Numbered from the stretch's first letter, positions 16,797 through 26,079 are shown. The stretch is DNA of 64,000 nucleotides from Saprospiraceae bacterium (GCA_020630435.1 JAHDBJ010000014.1:62001-126000), one strand, 5' to 3'. Made by a program: numbers and translations. Notes: generated by a model from the sequence alone, not told the origin.

Positions 16797-18344
16797 ATGG
16801 CAAAAAACAACAATCAAAGTTTTGAGAAAAAACTCTTTAAAGCAGCAGACAAGCTCCGTAAAAATATTGACGCTGCGGAATACAAACACGTCGTACTCGG
16901 TTTAATCTTTCTAAAATTCATCTCCGAAGCCTTCCAAGAGTTGTACGACAAACTAGAAGCAGAGGACTGGTCAGACCCTGAAGATAGGGATGAGTACATT
17001 GCCGAAAATGTCTTTTTTGTACCGCCTACAGCTCGTTGGTCGTACATACAGGCACAAGCCAAACTTCCTAATATTGGTGTGACCATTGACCAAGCAATGG
17101 AAGCCGTAGAAAAAGAAAATAAAAACCTCAAAAACGTACTGCCTCAAGTCTATGGTAAAGCCAACCTTGACAAAACAGCTCTAGGAGAACTCATCGACCT
17201 AATTTCCAATACAGAACTACAAGCAGAGAATGAAAACTCCAAAGATTTATTTGGTCGAGTGTATGAATATTTTCTAGGAGAATTTGCGAGTGCGGAAGGT
17301 AAAAAAGGCGGTCAATTCTATACGCCAAAAGCCATCGTCAAACTCATGGTGGAGATGATCCAACCTTTCAAAGGTAGAGTCTATGACCCTGCAAGTGGCA
17401 GCGGGGGAATGTTTGTAATGAGTGAAAAATTCGTGACCAAAAATAAAGGAAACATTAAGGACATCACGGTCTATGGACAAGAGAGCAACCAAACCACTTG
17501 GAAACTCTCTCGAATGAACCTAGCCATTCGGAGCATCAACTCCAAGTTTGTCCTTTGGAACACGGAAGGGAGCTTCCTCAATGATGCTCATCCTGACCTC
17601 AAAGCGGATTACATCCTAGCCAATCCACCCTTCAATCAAAAAGAATGGGGTGTGGACATCTTACAAGAAGATGGACGCTGGAAACATGGCATCCCCCCAA
17701 AAGGAAATGCCAACTTTGGTTGGATGCAACACATGCTCTACCATCTATCGCCTCGGGGCGTGATGGCTACGGTTCTATCCAACGGTTCTTTGAGTTCCAA
17801 TACTTCTGGTGAAGGCGATATTCGGAGCAACTTAGTAGAAAAAAATCTAGTAGAGTGCATCGTCGCTCTGCCCAAACAACTTTTTTATAATACAGGCATC
17901 CCTGCTTGTATCTGGATTTTGAGACGAGAGAAAGACCGTGCCGAAACCCTCTTTATTGATGCTTCCGAAATGGGCTATATGAAAGACCGCACGCATCGAG
18001 GACTGTCGGATGATACGGACGAAAAAAAGCAAGGCAACTTCCACGAAAACGGCATGGGCGACATTCAAAAAATAACGAACACCTACCTCAATTGGCGAAA
18101 CCAAGAAGACTACGAAGACATCAAAGGCTATTGCAAATCGGCTAGCCTAGAGGATATACAAAAACACAGCCACGTCCTCACCCCAGGGCGATATGTGGGC
18201 ATACCTGATGAAGAAGACGATGGCATCCCCTTCGAGGATAAAATGGCGGACTTGACGGCTACTCTCAAAACTCAAATGGAGAAAGAAGCTGCTCTAAATA
18301 CTGAAATCAAAACGCAACTTGCTAAAATTGGATTTAAACTATGA
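16797..18344 (+). CDS. hsdM: Type I restriction-modification DNA methyltransferase subunit HsdM
   Basis: A 515-residue N6-adenine methyltransferase of the type I M subunit family. It has an N-terminal HsdM_N helical domain (about 8-135) and the SAM-binding motif YDPASGSGGMF (residues 196-206). The catalytic NPPF motif is at 276-279 and the family's GGQFYTPKAIV segment at 171-181. With HsdS it protects host DNA; with HsdS and HsdR it forms the restriction complex. Its stop overlaps the hsdS start (ATGA). Base composition is visibly richer in G+C than the neighbouring island genes, consistent with separate acquisition. The length is normal and all motifs are intact. Confidence 0.96.
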   Translation: MAKNNNQSFEKKLFKAADKLRKNIDAAEYKHVVLGLIFLKFISEAFQELYDKLEAEDWSDPEDRDEYIAENVFFVPPTARWSYIQAQAKLPNIGVTIDQAMEAVEKENKNLKNVLPQVYGKANLDKTALGELIDLISNTELQAENENSKDLFGRVYEYFLGEFASAEGKKGGQFYTPKAIVKLMVEMIQPFKGRVYDPASGSGGMFVMSEKFVTKNKGNIKDITVYGQESNQTTWKLSRMNLAIRSINSKFVLWNTEGSFLNDAHPDLKADYILANPPFNQKEWGVDILQEDGRWKHGIPPKGNANFGWMQHMLYHLSPRGVMATVLSNGSLSSNTSGEGDIRSNLVEKNLVECIVALPKQLFYNTGIPACIWILRREKDRAETLFIDASEMGYMKDRTHRGLSDDTDEKKQGNFHENGMGDIQKITNTYLNWRNQEDYEDIKGYCKSASLEDIQKHSHVLTPGRYVGIPDEEDDGIPFEDKMADLTATLKTQMEKEAALNTEIKTQLAKIGFKL

Positions 18345-19576
18345 GTGAAATAGATAATATACCAGAAGGTTGGGTGGAGACTGAAATTGGAAACATTCCT
18401 ATAGATTGGAAATGTGTAAATTTTATTGAAGTAGGGGATGATAATGTAAAACGACCATTTATTTCTGGTCCTTTCGGCTCAAATATTTCTTCAAAATTTT
18501 TTGTAGAATCTGGTGTTCCTGTTATTAGAGGAAATAATTTAAAGTTAGGAATTGATAATAAATTTAATGATGAAGGATTTGCTTATTTAACTAAAGAAAA
18601 AGCTAATGAACTTGGAACTTACGCAGAAAAGGATGACATCATTTTTACTGCTGCGGGTACAATTGGGCAGGTCGGTATTATTGAAGAAAAAAATAAGTAT
18701 AGTAAATATATTATATCAAATAAGCAGTTAAGAGCAAGGCTTAACAAAAAAAATGTTTTACCTATATATTCTTACTATTGGTTTTCATCTCCTATTATGG
18801 AAAAGATTCTAAAAAAAAGAAATACTGGTAGTACAATTCCATTAATTAATTTAACAATATTAAAAACTTTACCATTACCACTTCCCCCTCTCCCAGAACA
18901 AAAAGCCATAGCCTCTATTCTCACATCATTTGATGATAAAATAGAACTCCTACAAGCCCAAAATAAAACCCTAGAAACCATCGCTCAAACCATTTTTAAA
19001 GAGTGGTTTGGAAAATATCAAATTGGGGATGATTTGCCTGAAGGGTGGAGAGTTGGGGAATATTCCGATTTAGTTAAATTATCTTCAGGAAAAGGAGTTA
19101 AAAAATCTGATTATATAAAGGATGGAAAATATCAAATAATTGGAGCAAATGGTAAAATAGGTAGATTAAATAAATTTTTAATTAATGAAAAGGTTATTTT
19201 AACAGGACGAGTTGGGACACTTGGGACAGTTTTTATGTTAAATAAACCTGCTTGGATATCAGATAATGTATTAATTAATAAGCCATGTATTGAAAATTCT
19301 TTTTACTTCACATATTTTACTTTAAAAGGATTTAATTTTTTTGCTTTAAATACTGGTAGTACACAACCTTTAATAACGCAAAGAGACTTAAAATCTGTTA
19401 ATATCATAATTCCTGAATCAATTATTTTAAAAAAATATGAAGAAAAATCTAATATACTATTTTCTAAAATAGAAATCAATACTGCACAAATCCAAACCCT
19501 CAAAAAAACAAGAGATACCTTATTGCCTAAGCTAATGAGTGGGCAGCTACGAGTACAAGATAATGATATAAGATGA
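18341..19576 (+). CDS. hsdS: Type I restriction-modification specificity subunit HsdS
   Basis: A 411-residue specificity subunit with two target-recognition domains. The first runs about 5-180 and ends in LPLPPLPEQKAIASIL. A conserved helical spacer follows (FDDKIELLQAQNKTLETIAQTIFKEWF, about 203-230). The second domain, starting LPEGWRVGEYSDL, is followed by the distal helix ending LPKLMSGQLRV. The recognition domains are markedly more A+T-rich than the spacer and than hsdM, the usual sign of exchange of these domains. The recognition sequence cannot be predicted by eye. It overlaps hsdM by 4 bases and the transposase gene downstream by 4 bases. Confidence 0.95.
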   Translation: MSEIDNIPEGWVETEIGNIPIDWKCVNFIEVGDDNVKRPFISGPFGSNISSKFFVESGVPVIRGNNLKLGIDNKFNDEGFAYLTKEKANELGTYAEKDDIIFTAAGTIGQVGIIEEKNKYSKYIISNKQLRARLNKKNVLPIYSYYWFSSPIMEKILKKRNTGSTIPLINLTILKTLPLPLPPLPEQKAIASILTSFDDKIELLQAQNKTLETIAQTIFKEWFGKYQIGDDLPEGWRVGEYSDLVKLSSGKGVKKSDYIKDGKYQIIGANGKIGRLNKFLINEKVILTGRVGTLGTVFMLNKPAWISDNVLINKPCIENSFYFTYFTLKGFNFFALNTGSTQPLITQRDLKSVNIIIPESIILKKYEEKSNILFSKIEINTAQIQTLKKTRDTLLPKLMSGQLRVQDNDIR

Positions 19577-20133
19577 ACCGATACCATCCCAAAATACATC
19601 ATCGGCGATCGATTCGATTAAAAGGCTATGATTATGCACAGGCAGGATTGTATTTTATAACCATTTGTGTACAACATCGGGTGCATTTGTTTGGCAAAAT
19701 AGAAAACAACAAATTGCAATTAAACCCCGCAGGAAAAATGATTGATAAATGGTATTGGGAATTGGAAAATAAATTTAAAAATATCAAATGCCATGAATAC
19801 ATCATCATGCCAAATCATTTCCACGCCATCATCGAAATCGTAGGGTCAGACCTACGTGTCTGCCCTGAAAAATTGAACGAACACGAAACCAAACCATTGG
19901 CCGAACACACAGGTTCGCCCCTACATCGGGTGGTACAATGGTTTAAAACAATGACGACCAATGAATATATTCGGAATGTCAAAAACAAGGATTGGAAACG
20001 ATTTGATGGTAAATTATGGCAACGTAATTATTGGGAACACATCATCCGTAATGAAAAATCATACCATAATATTTCCAATTATATCATTAACAATCCTTTA
20101 AAATGGTCGGAGGATAAACTTTATTCAAAATAA
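19573..20133 (+). CDS. REP-associated tyrosine (Y1) transposase, RAYT
   Basis: A 186-residue HUH endonuclease of the IS200/RAYT type. The metal-binding HUH motif is PNHFHAII (near residue 80). The likely catalytic tyrosine is in the SYHNISNYIINNP helix near residues 156-165, and the C-terminal NPLKW is typical of RAYTs. The start overlaps the hsdS stop as ATGA and hsdR begins 10 bases after the stop, so it sits inside the restriction operon without breaking it. Two REP-like palindromic repeats lie within the coding sequence (19840-19865 and 19901-19924), encoding the insert between the HUH motif and the tyrosine. It appears intact. It may mobilise short palindromes rather than itself. Confidence 0.88.
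   Translation: MNRYHPKIHHRRSIRLKGYDYAQAGLYFITICVQHRVHLFGKIENNKLQLNPAGKMIDKWYWELENKFKNIKCHEYIIMPNHFHAIIEIVGSDLRVCPEKLNEHETKPLAEHTGSPLHRVVQWFKTMTTNEYIRNVKNKDWKRFDGKLWQRNYWEHIIRNEKSYHNISNYIINNPLKWSEDKLYSK
19840..19865 (+). repeat. REP-like repeat inside the RAYT gene, forward copy
   Basis: A 26-base unit starting GTAGGGTCAGACCTACG and ending TGCCC. It resembles the widespread GTAGGGGCGAACC..GTGTTCGCCC type of repeat, with internal self-complementarity. A second, inverted copy lies 35 bases downstream. Confidence 0.65.
19901..19924 (-). repeat. REP-like repeat inside the RAYT gene, inverted copy
   Basis: Read on the minus strand this unit starts GTAGGGGCGAACCTGTG and ends TTCGG. It matches the consensus of the forward copy at 19840-19865 at most conserved positions. 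Together the two form an imperfect inverted pair within an open reading frame. Confidence 0.65.
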
Positions 20134-20142
20134 TAATCCAAT

Positions 20143-23100
20143 ATGCTCAACGAAGACCACATAGAACAATCCTTTATCCAGCAATTAGTTGCTAAGGGGT
20201 ACGACTATTATACAGGAGCGTCCATTGCTCCATACAGTGATAACCCACAGCGAGAGACCTATGATTCCGTGTTATTGGAGCAGCAATTCAAAGCAGCCTT
20301 ACGACGGCTCAATCCTACATTGCCCGAATCCGCAAGAACAGAAGCCTACCAGAAAATATTGAACCTTGGTACAGAAAATCTCATGGAAAACAACGAGCGT
20401 TTCCATACCTTTTTGAGTACAGGTGTTACCGTAGAATATACCAAAGACGGTCGTACCAAAGGCGTAAATGTTCGTCTACTTGATGTAGAGCATCCAGAAA
20501 AAAATCACTTTTGGGTGGTGAATCAGTTGGTCGTTAAAGAGAACAATAACGAGGCGAGGTTTGATGTCGTCATATTTGTGAACGGGCTGCCGTTGGTGTT
20601 TGTAGAACTAAAAAATGCCACCGATGAAAAAGCGACCTTAAGAAAGGCCTATACCCAAATACAAAATTATAAAAAAGCCGTTCCTAGCATTTTTTATTAC
20701 AATGCCCTCTGTATCATCTCCGATGGTATTGACGCAGCAACATCGAGTGTGTCCGCTCCTTTTTCTCGATTCCTAGCATGGAAGTCACCCACTCCAACTG
20801 CCAATGAAGTTAGAACACCGCTACAAATATTGATCGAGTATTTATTGGATAAAAAAGTACTGGTAGAGTTGATTCGTTACTGTACCGTTTTTGAACAAGA
20901 AGAAAAAAAGGACGAAAAGACAGGCTTAATCTCACAAGTCAAAATCAAAAAAGTAGCCGCCTATCATCAATATTATGCCGTTCAAAAAGCCGTAGAACAA
21001 ACCATTCGAGCCACACACGGCATAGATGGAGATAGAAAAGTAGGCGTGATTTGGCATACACAAGGAAGTGGTAAGTCTTTGTCTATGGTTTTTTATTGTG
21101 GACAAATCATTACCCATCCAAAGATGGAAAATCCAACCATCGTGATGCTGACCGATAGAAATGATTTGGATGATCAATTGTTTGGTACATTTGGCAATTG
21201 TATCAGTTTGCTACGACAAAAACCCACACAAGCACAGAGCAGAGAGCATATCAAGGAATTGCTCAAAGTATCGGGAGGAGGTGTGATATTTACGACCATT
21301 CAAAAGTTTTCACCCAAAGAAGGAAATGTATATGATACCCTTTCGGAGCGTACCAATATTGTCGTGGTTGCCGATGAAGCACACAGGAGTCAATATGGTT
21401 TTAAAGGACGTGAAACCACAATTAAGGATGAGCATGGAAATGAAATTGGTTCAGAAACCAGATATGGAAATGCCAAGTATCTACGAGAAGCTTTACCCAA
21501 TGCTTCCTATATCGGATTTACAGGCACGCCCATAGAGAAAGAAGATAAATCGACTCCAAAAGTCTTTGGAAAATATATTGACATTTACGACATCAAACAA
21601 GCCGTAGATGATGGAGCAACCGTACCGATTAATTACGAATCTCGACTCATCAAAGTCAAACTTGATCCAAAAACGGCAGCAGCCATAGACGAAGAAATCG
21701 AAGCGATAGAAGGAGCAACCCCCGAGCAATTAGAAAAAGCCAAGAAAAGAACCGCCAATATAGATGCCGTTGTTGGGCAAACCGATCGGATGAAAGATGT
21801 TGCCAAAGATATAGTGGCCCACTTTGAGGCAAGGCAAAAAGTGTTTGAAGGCAAAGCGATGATCGTTGGAATGACTCGTTTGATATGTGCCAAACTCTAC
21901 AATGAGATTATCGCTTTACGTCCAGAGTGGGATCATGCAGACAAGGATAAAGGCGTGATAAAAATCATCATCACCAGTTCTTCGGACGATGATCCCATCC
22001 TCCAACCGCATCACACCACCAAGCAACAACGAAAGGATTTGGCAGTTCGGATGAAAGACCCCAATGACGAATTAAAGCTGGTCATTGTTCGGGATATGTG
22101 GCTGACAGGCTTCGATGCTCCAAGTATGCACACGATGTATATTGATAAAAAAATGAAAGGAGCAAATTTGATGCAAGCCATAGCAAGAGTCAACCGAGTC
22201 TATAAAGATAAACCAGGAGGATTGATTGTTGATTATATCGGAATTGGTCAAGACTTGCGAGATGCAATGGCAGTCTATCTACAAAGCGGTGGCGAAGGCA
22301 CACCCATTGTTGACATCAAAGAAGTCATTGTAGGGATGAAAGAAAAGTTTGAAGTCGTAGAGCAGATGTTCAATGGCTACGATTATTTGGCTTATTTTAA
22401 GGTGGATGTCTCCCAAAAATTGCAAGTATTGCTAGGAGCTCAAAACTTCATTTTAGCCAACGAACAATTAAAAGATCGCTTTTTAAAAGAAGTGACGATT
22501 TTGTCCAAGCTTTTTGCGATGGCAATTCCAAGTAAAGAAGCCGATGTCCTAAGAGAAGGTGTTGCTTTTTTCCAAGCCGTCAAAGCTAGGATTAATAAAT
22601 TTACTGGTACAAGTGTCAAATCAGATTACGAAGTCGAAACCGCTATTAAGCAAATTATAGATGATGCTTTAGCAAGTGATGGTGTGATTGATATATTCGA
22701 AGCGGCTGGAATAGAAAGTCCATCCGTTAGTATTTTGTCCGATGACTTTTTATTGGAAGTCAAAAATATGCGGCAAAAGAACCTAGCCTTTGAATTGCTC
22801 AAAAAACTACTCAGCGATGAAGTCCGAGTTCGAAAATCAAAGAACATTGTACAAGGAAAACGATTTTCAGAAATGCTAGAATCGGTTGTCAAACGTTACC
22901 ACAGTAATCAAATTGACTCTGCCCAAGTCATACACGAACTTTCAGAGGTAGCCAAAGAAATGCGACTCGAAGACAACAAAGCCGTTGACTTGGGATTGAC
23001 TTCTGAAGAATACGCTTTTTATAGTGTCCTTACGGAAAATGATTCTACCAAGATGTTAGACGATGATAAAATGAAAGAGTTGATTCATGTCATTGTAAAT

Positions 23101-23286
23101 ATTATCCGTAAAAATGCCACCGTGGATTGGAGCAAAAGAGACGATGTAAAAGCCAAACTAAGGCTAACTGTCAAAAAGGTTTTGATGCGTTACGGTTACC
23201 CTCCAGACTTAGCAAGACTAGAAGCCGATAAAGTATTGGCTCAAAGTGAGCAATTGGCGGATCGGTTTAGTCAGGAGGAACAATGA
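20143..23286 (+). CDS. hsdR: Type I restriction enzyme endonuclease/translocase subunit HsdR
   Basis: A 1047-residue restriction subunit. The N-terminal PD-(D/E)xK nuclease is seen as RFDVVIFVNGLPLVFVELKNA (about 140-160). The SF2 translocase has Walker A TQGSGKS (near 306-312), the DEAH box VVADEAHRSQ (near 409), motif III GFTGTPI, and the later motifs LTGFDAPSM and QAIARVNRV. The C-terminal part (about 780-1047) is helical and should bind the methylase core. The length is normal and there are no interruptions, so the restriction system looks active. It is the last gene of the hsdM-hsdS-RAYT-hsdR operon. The convergent gene ends 98 bases downstream. Confidence 0.96.
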   Translation: MLNEDHIEQSFIQQLVAKGYDYYTGASIAPYSDNPQRETYDSVLLEQQFKAALRRLNPTLPESARTEAYQKILNLGTENLMENNERFHTFLSTGVTVEYTKDGRTKGVNVRLLDVEHPEKNHFWVVNQLVVKENNNEARFDVVIFVNGLPLVFVELKNATDEKATLRKAYTQIQNYKKAVPSIFYYNALCIISDGIDAATSSVSAPFSRFLAWKSPTPTANEVRTPLQILIEYLLDKKVLVELIRYCTVFEQEEKKDEKTGLISQVKIKKVAAYHQYYAVQKAVEQTIRATHGIDGDRKVGVIWHTQGSGKSLSMVFYCGQIITHPKMENPTIVMLTDRNDLDDQLFGTFGNCISLLRQKPTQAQSREHIKELLKVSGGGVIFTTIQKFSPKEGNVYDTLSERTNIVVVADEAHRSQYGFKGRETTIKDEHGNEIGSETRYGNAKYLREALPNASYIGFTGTPIEKEDKSTPKVFGKYIDIYDIKQAVDDGATVPINYESRLIKVKLDPKTAAAIDEEIEAIEGATPEQLEKAKKRTANIDAVVGQTDRMKDVAKDIVAHFEARQKVFEGKAMIVGMTRLICAKLYNEIIALRPEWDHADKDKGVIKIIITSSSDDDPILQPHHTTKQQRKDLAVRMKDPNDELKLVIVRDMWLTGFDAPSMHTMYIDKKMKGANLMQAIARVNRVYKDKPGGLIVDYIGIGQDLRDAMAVYLQSGGEGTPIVDIKEVIVGMKEKFEVVEQMFNGYDYLAYFKVDVSQKLQVLLGAQNFILANEQLKDRFLKEVTILSKLFAMAIPSKEADVLREGVAFFQAVKARINKFTGTSVKSDYEVETAIKQIIDDALASDGVIDIFEAAGIESPSVSILSDDFLLEVKNMRQKNLAFELLKKLLSDEVRVRKSKNIVQGKRFSEMLESVVKRYHSNQIDSAQVIHELSEVAKEMRLEDNKAVDLGLTSEEYAFYSVLTENDSTKMLDDDKMKELIHVIVNIIRKNATVDWSKRDDVKAKLRLTVKKVLMRYGYPPDLARLEADKVLAQSEQLADRFSQEEQ

Positions 23287-23307
23287 TGACAAATTGAGCG
23301 CTAAAAA

Positions 23308-23371
23308 TAGCTTAAATATTGAGATACAATGACTTGTAAATAATTCATCATTCTATTTTTAAACAGCTTCA
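23308..23371 (+). repeat. Solo right half of the palindromic element
   Basis: A 64-base segment matching 36415-36478 of the complete element at all but three positions by eye (shared stretch AAATATTGAGATACAATGAC). The left half is missing. It sits between the convergent ends of hsdR and the cytochrome-like gene. Confidence 0.8.
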
Positions 23372-23383
23372 TTATGTGTTCGT

Positions 23384-24832
23384 TTAATTCCTATTCAATA
23401 TATCCTTAATGTTTATAGTTTGAGAACTATTAGGCGTTATAATAAGAGGAATACTTTTACTTGTAATATCTCCTTTTGATACATAACCATCTTGATTTAA
23501 GTCAGCGAGAACTGTGATATAGTATTGTCCAGGGTGGAGATAGTCAAACGTAAAGGAACGAGTATTAGGAGCAAGATCGGGGAATAGGAAGATACTATCA
23601 AATAAATCTTGTTTGAGCTGTCCATATTCAAGGTGGAGTTTTCCGTTATTATCAGTAAGTGCGTTCTGTGATAAATAAATGATAAGAGGATAATTTTTGA
23701 TTTGAGCGTTTTGTTCTATATCTACGGCTAATCTAGCTAGATAAGGGATTTCACTGATATTATAAGGATCTCCAGCAAGTTCACCCAATGTTTTTAAATC
23801 CAAGGAAGTGTCTCGGTGCATATAACTAGCGGAGGTAATGGTCGGATACGCATTACCCCAGTTGGGCTTGGGGAAGCCTGTAGAAAAGTCTTTATCTACT
23901 ATATTTTTTGGATAGTTTAGTTGTTGAGCTGTGGCTTTAGCGATGCCAGAATGCTTTCTTACAGCATCGAATTTCATATGCTGTTTGGGCTTGCCTTTAA
24001 GACCAAATCGACTAGTGTAAGAATTGAAACTAAGTCGATCGTCTTTAAAACTTAGCTCCATCCACATAATCTCTTTTCCACCATAGGCATCAACAAAACG
24101 AAAGTATTGTTCTGTGCCAGTCTGTTCAACATGGTCTAATACAAAATAACTCATCCTATAGATTCCATTTAAAATACCACCATTACGAGCCATAATCGTC
24201 CGTTTACCATTATAGTTACTAATAAAAAAGGACGTCAATAAATTTCCTACTGTTCCACCTTCGTAGATTCCATGAATGTGGGAAGGTGCAATTGGTCGAT
24301 AGTCAAATGAAAACCAGTCGTATTTTTGTCCCATGATATTCATTTTGCCAATCCAATGTCCTTGCATGAGCTCGAAAAAATCAAAGCCCTGATAATTAAT
24401 ATCTATAGGAACAATTTTAGGTGGCGTAAATTCGTGTTTTTCCATTGTTTGGGAAGTTGATGTAGTAATCGTAGTATGTTGTTTGAAACCATTTTCTGCC
24501 CATTTTTGTATAGCTTGCCTTAGAGCAACAGGCATAAGCCCGTCTGTGGGCATTGGCTCATATCTATCATTAATTCTTTGGAGTAGTTCTCCTTTTTCAG
24601 TTTGTCGGCGAACAGCCTCATAAGTGTTTAGAACAAAGTCGGCGGCAGGATTTTCTCCCGAATGGCAAGTAATACAATAACTTTCTATTATGGGTTTTAT
24701 AGTATTTGTATAAGAAATATTATTTGTTTTGAGCTCCTCATTTGCAGAAGCAAAATCTTTGATATTGCCACAGTTAACTACTAAATAGAAACTTAGAAAT
24801 AATAGTAAATATGTAGTACATCTTGTCGTCAT
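23384..24832 (-). CDS. Lipoprotein with cytochrome c-like heme motif
   Basis: A 482-residue exported protein. The leader ends in a lipobox-like VVNC (Cys22). A small cytochrome-c-like domain (about 38-115) contains CITCHSG, a CxxCH heme-attachment motif, with a later Met (MPTDGLMP) as a possible axial ligand, as in planctomycete-type cytochrome domains. The middle (about 130-300) is a beta-rich lipocalin-like region beginning FELMQGHWIGKMNIMG. The C-terminal third includes a DLNQDGYVSKGDI loop that could bind calcium. I do not know the function. An electron-transfer or redox-sensing envelope protein is a reasonable guess. It is monocistronic by spacing. Confidence 0.6.
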   Translation of the reverse strand: MTTRCTTYLLLFLSFYLVVNCGNIKDFASANEELKTNNISYTNTIKPIIESYCITCHSGENPAADFVLNTYEAVRRQTEKGELLQRINDRYEPMPTDGLMPVALRQAIQKWAENGFKQHTTITTSTSQTMEKHEFTPPKIVPIDINYQGFDFFELMQGHWIGKMNIMGQKYDWFSFDYRPIAPSHIHGIYEGGTVGNLLTSFFISNYNGKRTIMARNGGILNGIYRMSYFVLDHVEQTGTEQYFRFVDAYGGKEIMWMELSFKDDRLSFNSYTSRFGLKGKPKQHMKFDAVRKHSGIAKATAQQLNYPKNIVDKDFSTGFPKPNWGNAYPTITSASYMHRDTSLDLKTLGELAGDPYNISEIPYLARLAVDIEQNAQIKNYPLIIYLSQNALTDNNGKLHLEYGQLKQDLFDSIFLFPDLAPNTRSFTFDYLHPGQYYITVLADLNQDGYVSKGDITSKSIPLIITPNSSQTINIKDILNRN

Positions 24833-25133
24833 TACAATAAATATTTTAACTAATGACTATGTTTTATAGTATTGGTTGCAAGTTGTTTTTATTATAGAGT
24901 TTTTTAATAGCAATCACACTCAACTATTTAGGATAAAAATGCCAAATGTTAAACAACAGATATATAAAATGATGCAAATCATTTTTATACTCCAGTAAGG
25001 AGTTTTAGAAACGATTAAATTTTGAATAACTTCTAAATAGCCAACCCTTTGAATATATCAAAAGGTCAGCTATACGAATATTGTCTATACACCCTTAATT
25101 ACAAATTTTTTATACTTAATGTTCCATCAGTTT
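24833..25133. other. Intergenic stretch with a hairpin at 25037-25074
   Basis: About 300 A+T-rich bases between two minus-strand genes. The only structure I see is an imperfect hairpin at 25037-25074 (ATAGCCAACC against GGTCAGCTAT with TTTGA/TCAAA inside). It could end transcription of the upstream lipoprotein gene but lacks a clear T run. No coding sequence is visible. Confidence 0.5.
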
Positions 25134-26009
25134 CTACAACATACATTTAGTATTGTCAGGTCCCATAGGACAGCCGTTGGGACAAGTTCCATATACAGTA
25201 GGACAATCATCATAAATATCTAGAACACCGTCATTATCAGAGTCATTAACCACGCAGCCTTGGCCACCAGGTGTTCCTGCTTCATTTGGGCATGGATCAT
25301 AAATATCAATAATGCCATCACCATCAGTATCAGTAGTATCTAGACGATGTACTGTTACATTTATACAGCCAGAATTATTATTGTAATACCAATTTTCCTC
25401 ACCATCAGAACTCTTGACATCATTGGCATAAAAATAGAGTACTCCTGAATTAGCAGGGGATAGATAACCATAACTACCAATTTTTTTATCATCTGTTTGG
25501 TCAACAGAAGCCACCAAGGTTAACCAATTTGCACCACTAAATCGTTTTAGACTATTCCATAAGTTCATATAAAGATTTGTAAATCCATCGGCATCTGTTT
25601 CTTTTTTCCAGTCATTCCAATTGCCAGTAGCACTAATTGTGTAGGTTGCATTTTTTTCTACCCAAAGTTGAGTATCGTTCCAATATTGATTTGCACATAT
25701 ACTAAAGGTCATATGTTCTCCTAGATCTAACTCTAAGTAATCTTGTTTCATATTTGTATTGCCTAGATTTTTATCTTGTATAGCTGCACTTTGTTCAGCT
25801 TCTATTAAAGTTTTGTTATCTAATAAGTATTGAAGAAATGCTTCTTGTGTATCTAGGGGCAATTCTTGAACTTGTTGAGTATTGAGATCTAATTCAAGCT
25901 CTTGAATAGTTTTTAATAAGGTAGTTGTAGATTGTTTTTCATCAAAGGTATCCTCCTGACAAGATACCATTCCTACAATAAAAATGAAGAATAAAATTTT
26001 TTTAAACAT
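25134..26009 (-). CDS. Lipoprotein with thrombospondin type 3 calcium-binding repeats
   Basis: A 291-residue protein with lipobox MVSC (Cys17). Residues 90-215 form a lectin- or jellyroll-like beta domain with many Trp and Asn (ANQYWNDTQLWVEKNATYTI). The C terminus carries two TSP3-type repeats, DTDGDGIIDIYDPCP and DSDNDGVLDIYDDCP, which bind calcium through their Asp residues, followed by a short cysteine cluster. It is probably surface-exposed. Ligand and function are unknown. It is followed by about 300 bases without genes. Confidence 0.7.
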   Translation of the reverse strand: MFKKILFFIFIVGMVSCQEDTFDEKQSTTTLLKTIQELELDLNTQQVQELPLDTQEAFLQYLLDNKTLIEAEQSAAIQDKNLGNTNMKQDYLELDLGEHMTFSICANQYWNDTQLWVEKNATYTISATGNWNDWKKETDADGFTNLYMNLWNSLKRFSGANWLTLVASVDQTDDKKIGSYGYLSPANSGVLYFYANDVKSSDGEENWYYNNNSGCINVTVHRLDTTDTDGDGIIDIYDPCPNEAGTPGGQGCVVNDSDNDGVLDIYDDCPTVYGTCPNGCPMGPDNTKCML

Positions 26010-26037
26010 AGTGATATAAAGTTATATTGAATAATAT

Positions 26038-26079
26038 GAAGTTGTTTAATAATTCATCATTCTATTTTTAAACAGCTTC
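26038..26079. repeat. Shrunken copy of the palindromic element
   Basis: The left arm GAAGTTGTTTAAT is joined directly to the right-end sequence AATTCATCATTCTATTTTT and the right arm AAACAGCTTC. The central part found at 36350-36430 is missing. It lies just upstream of the TSP3 lipoprotein start, so it may sit in that gene's 5' region. Confidence 0.75.
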
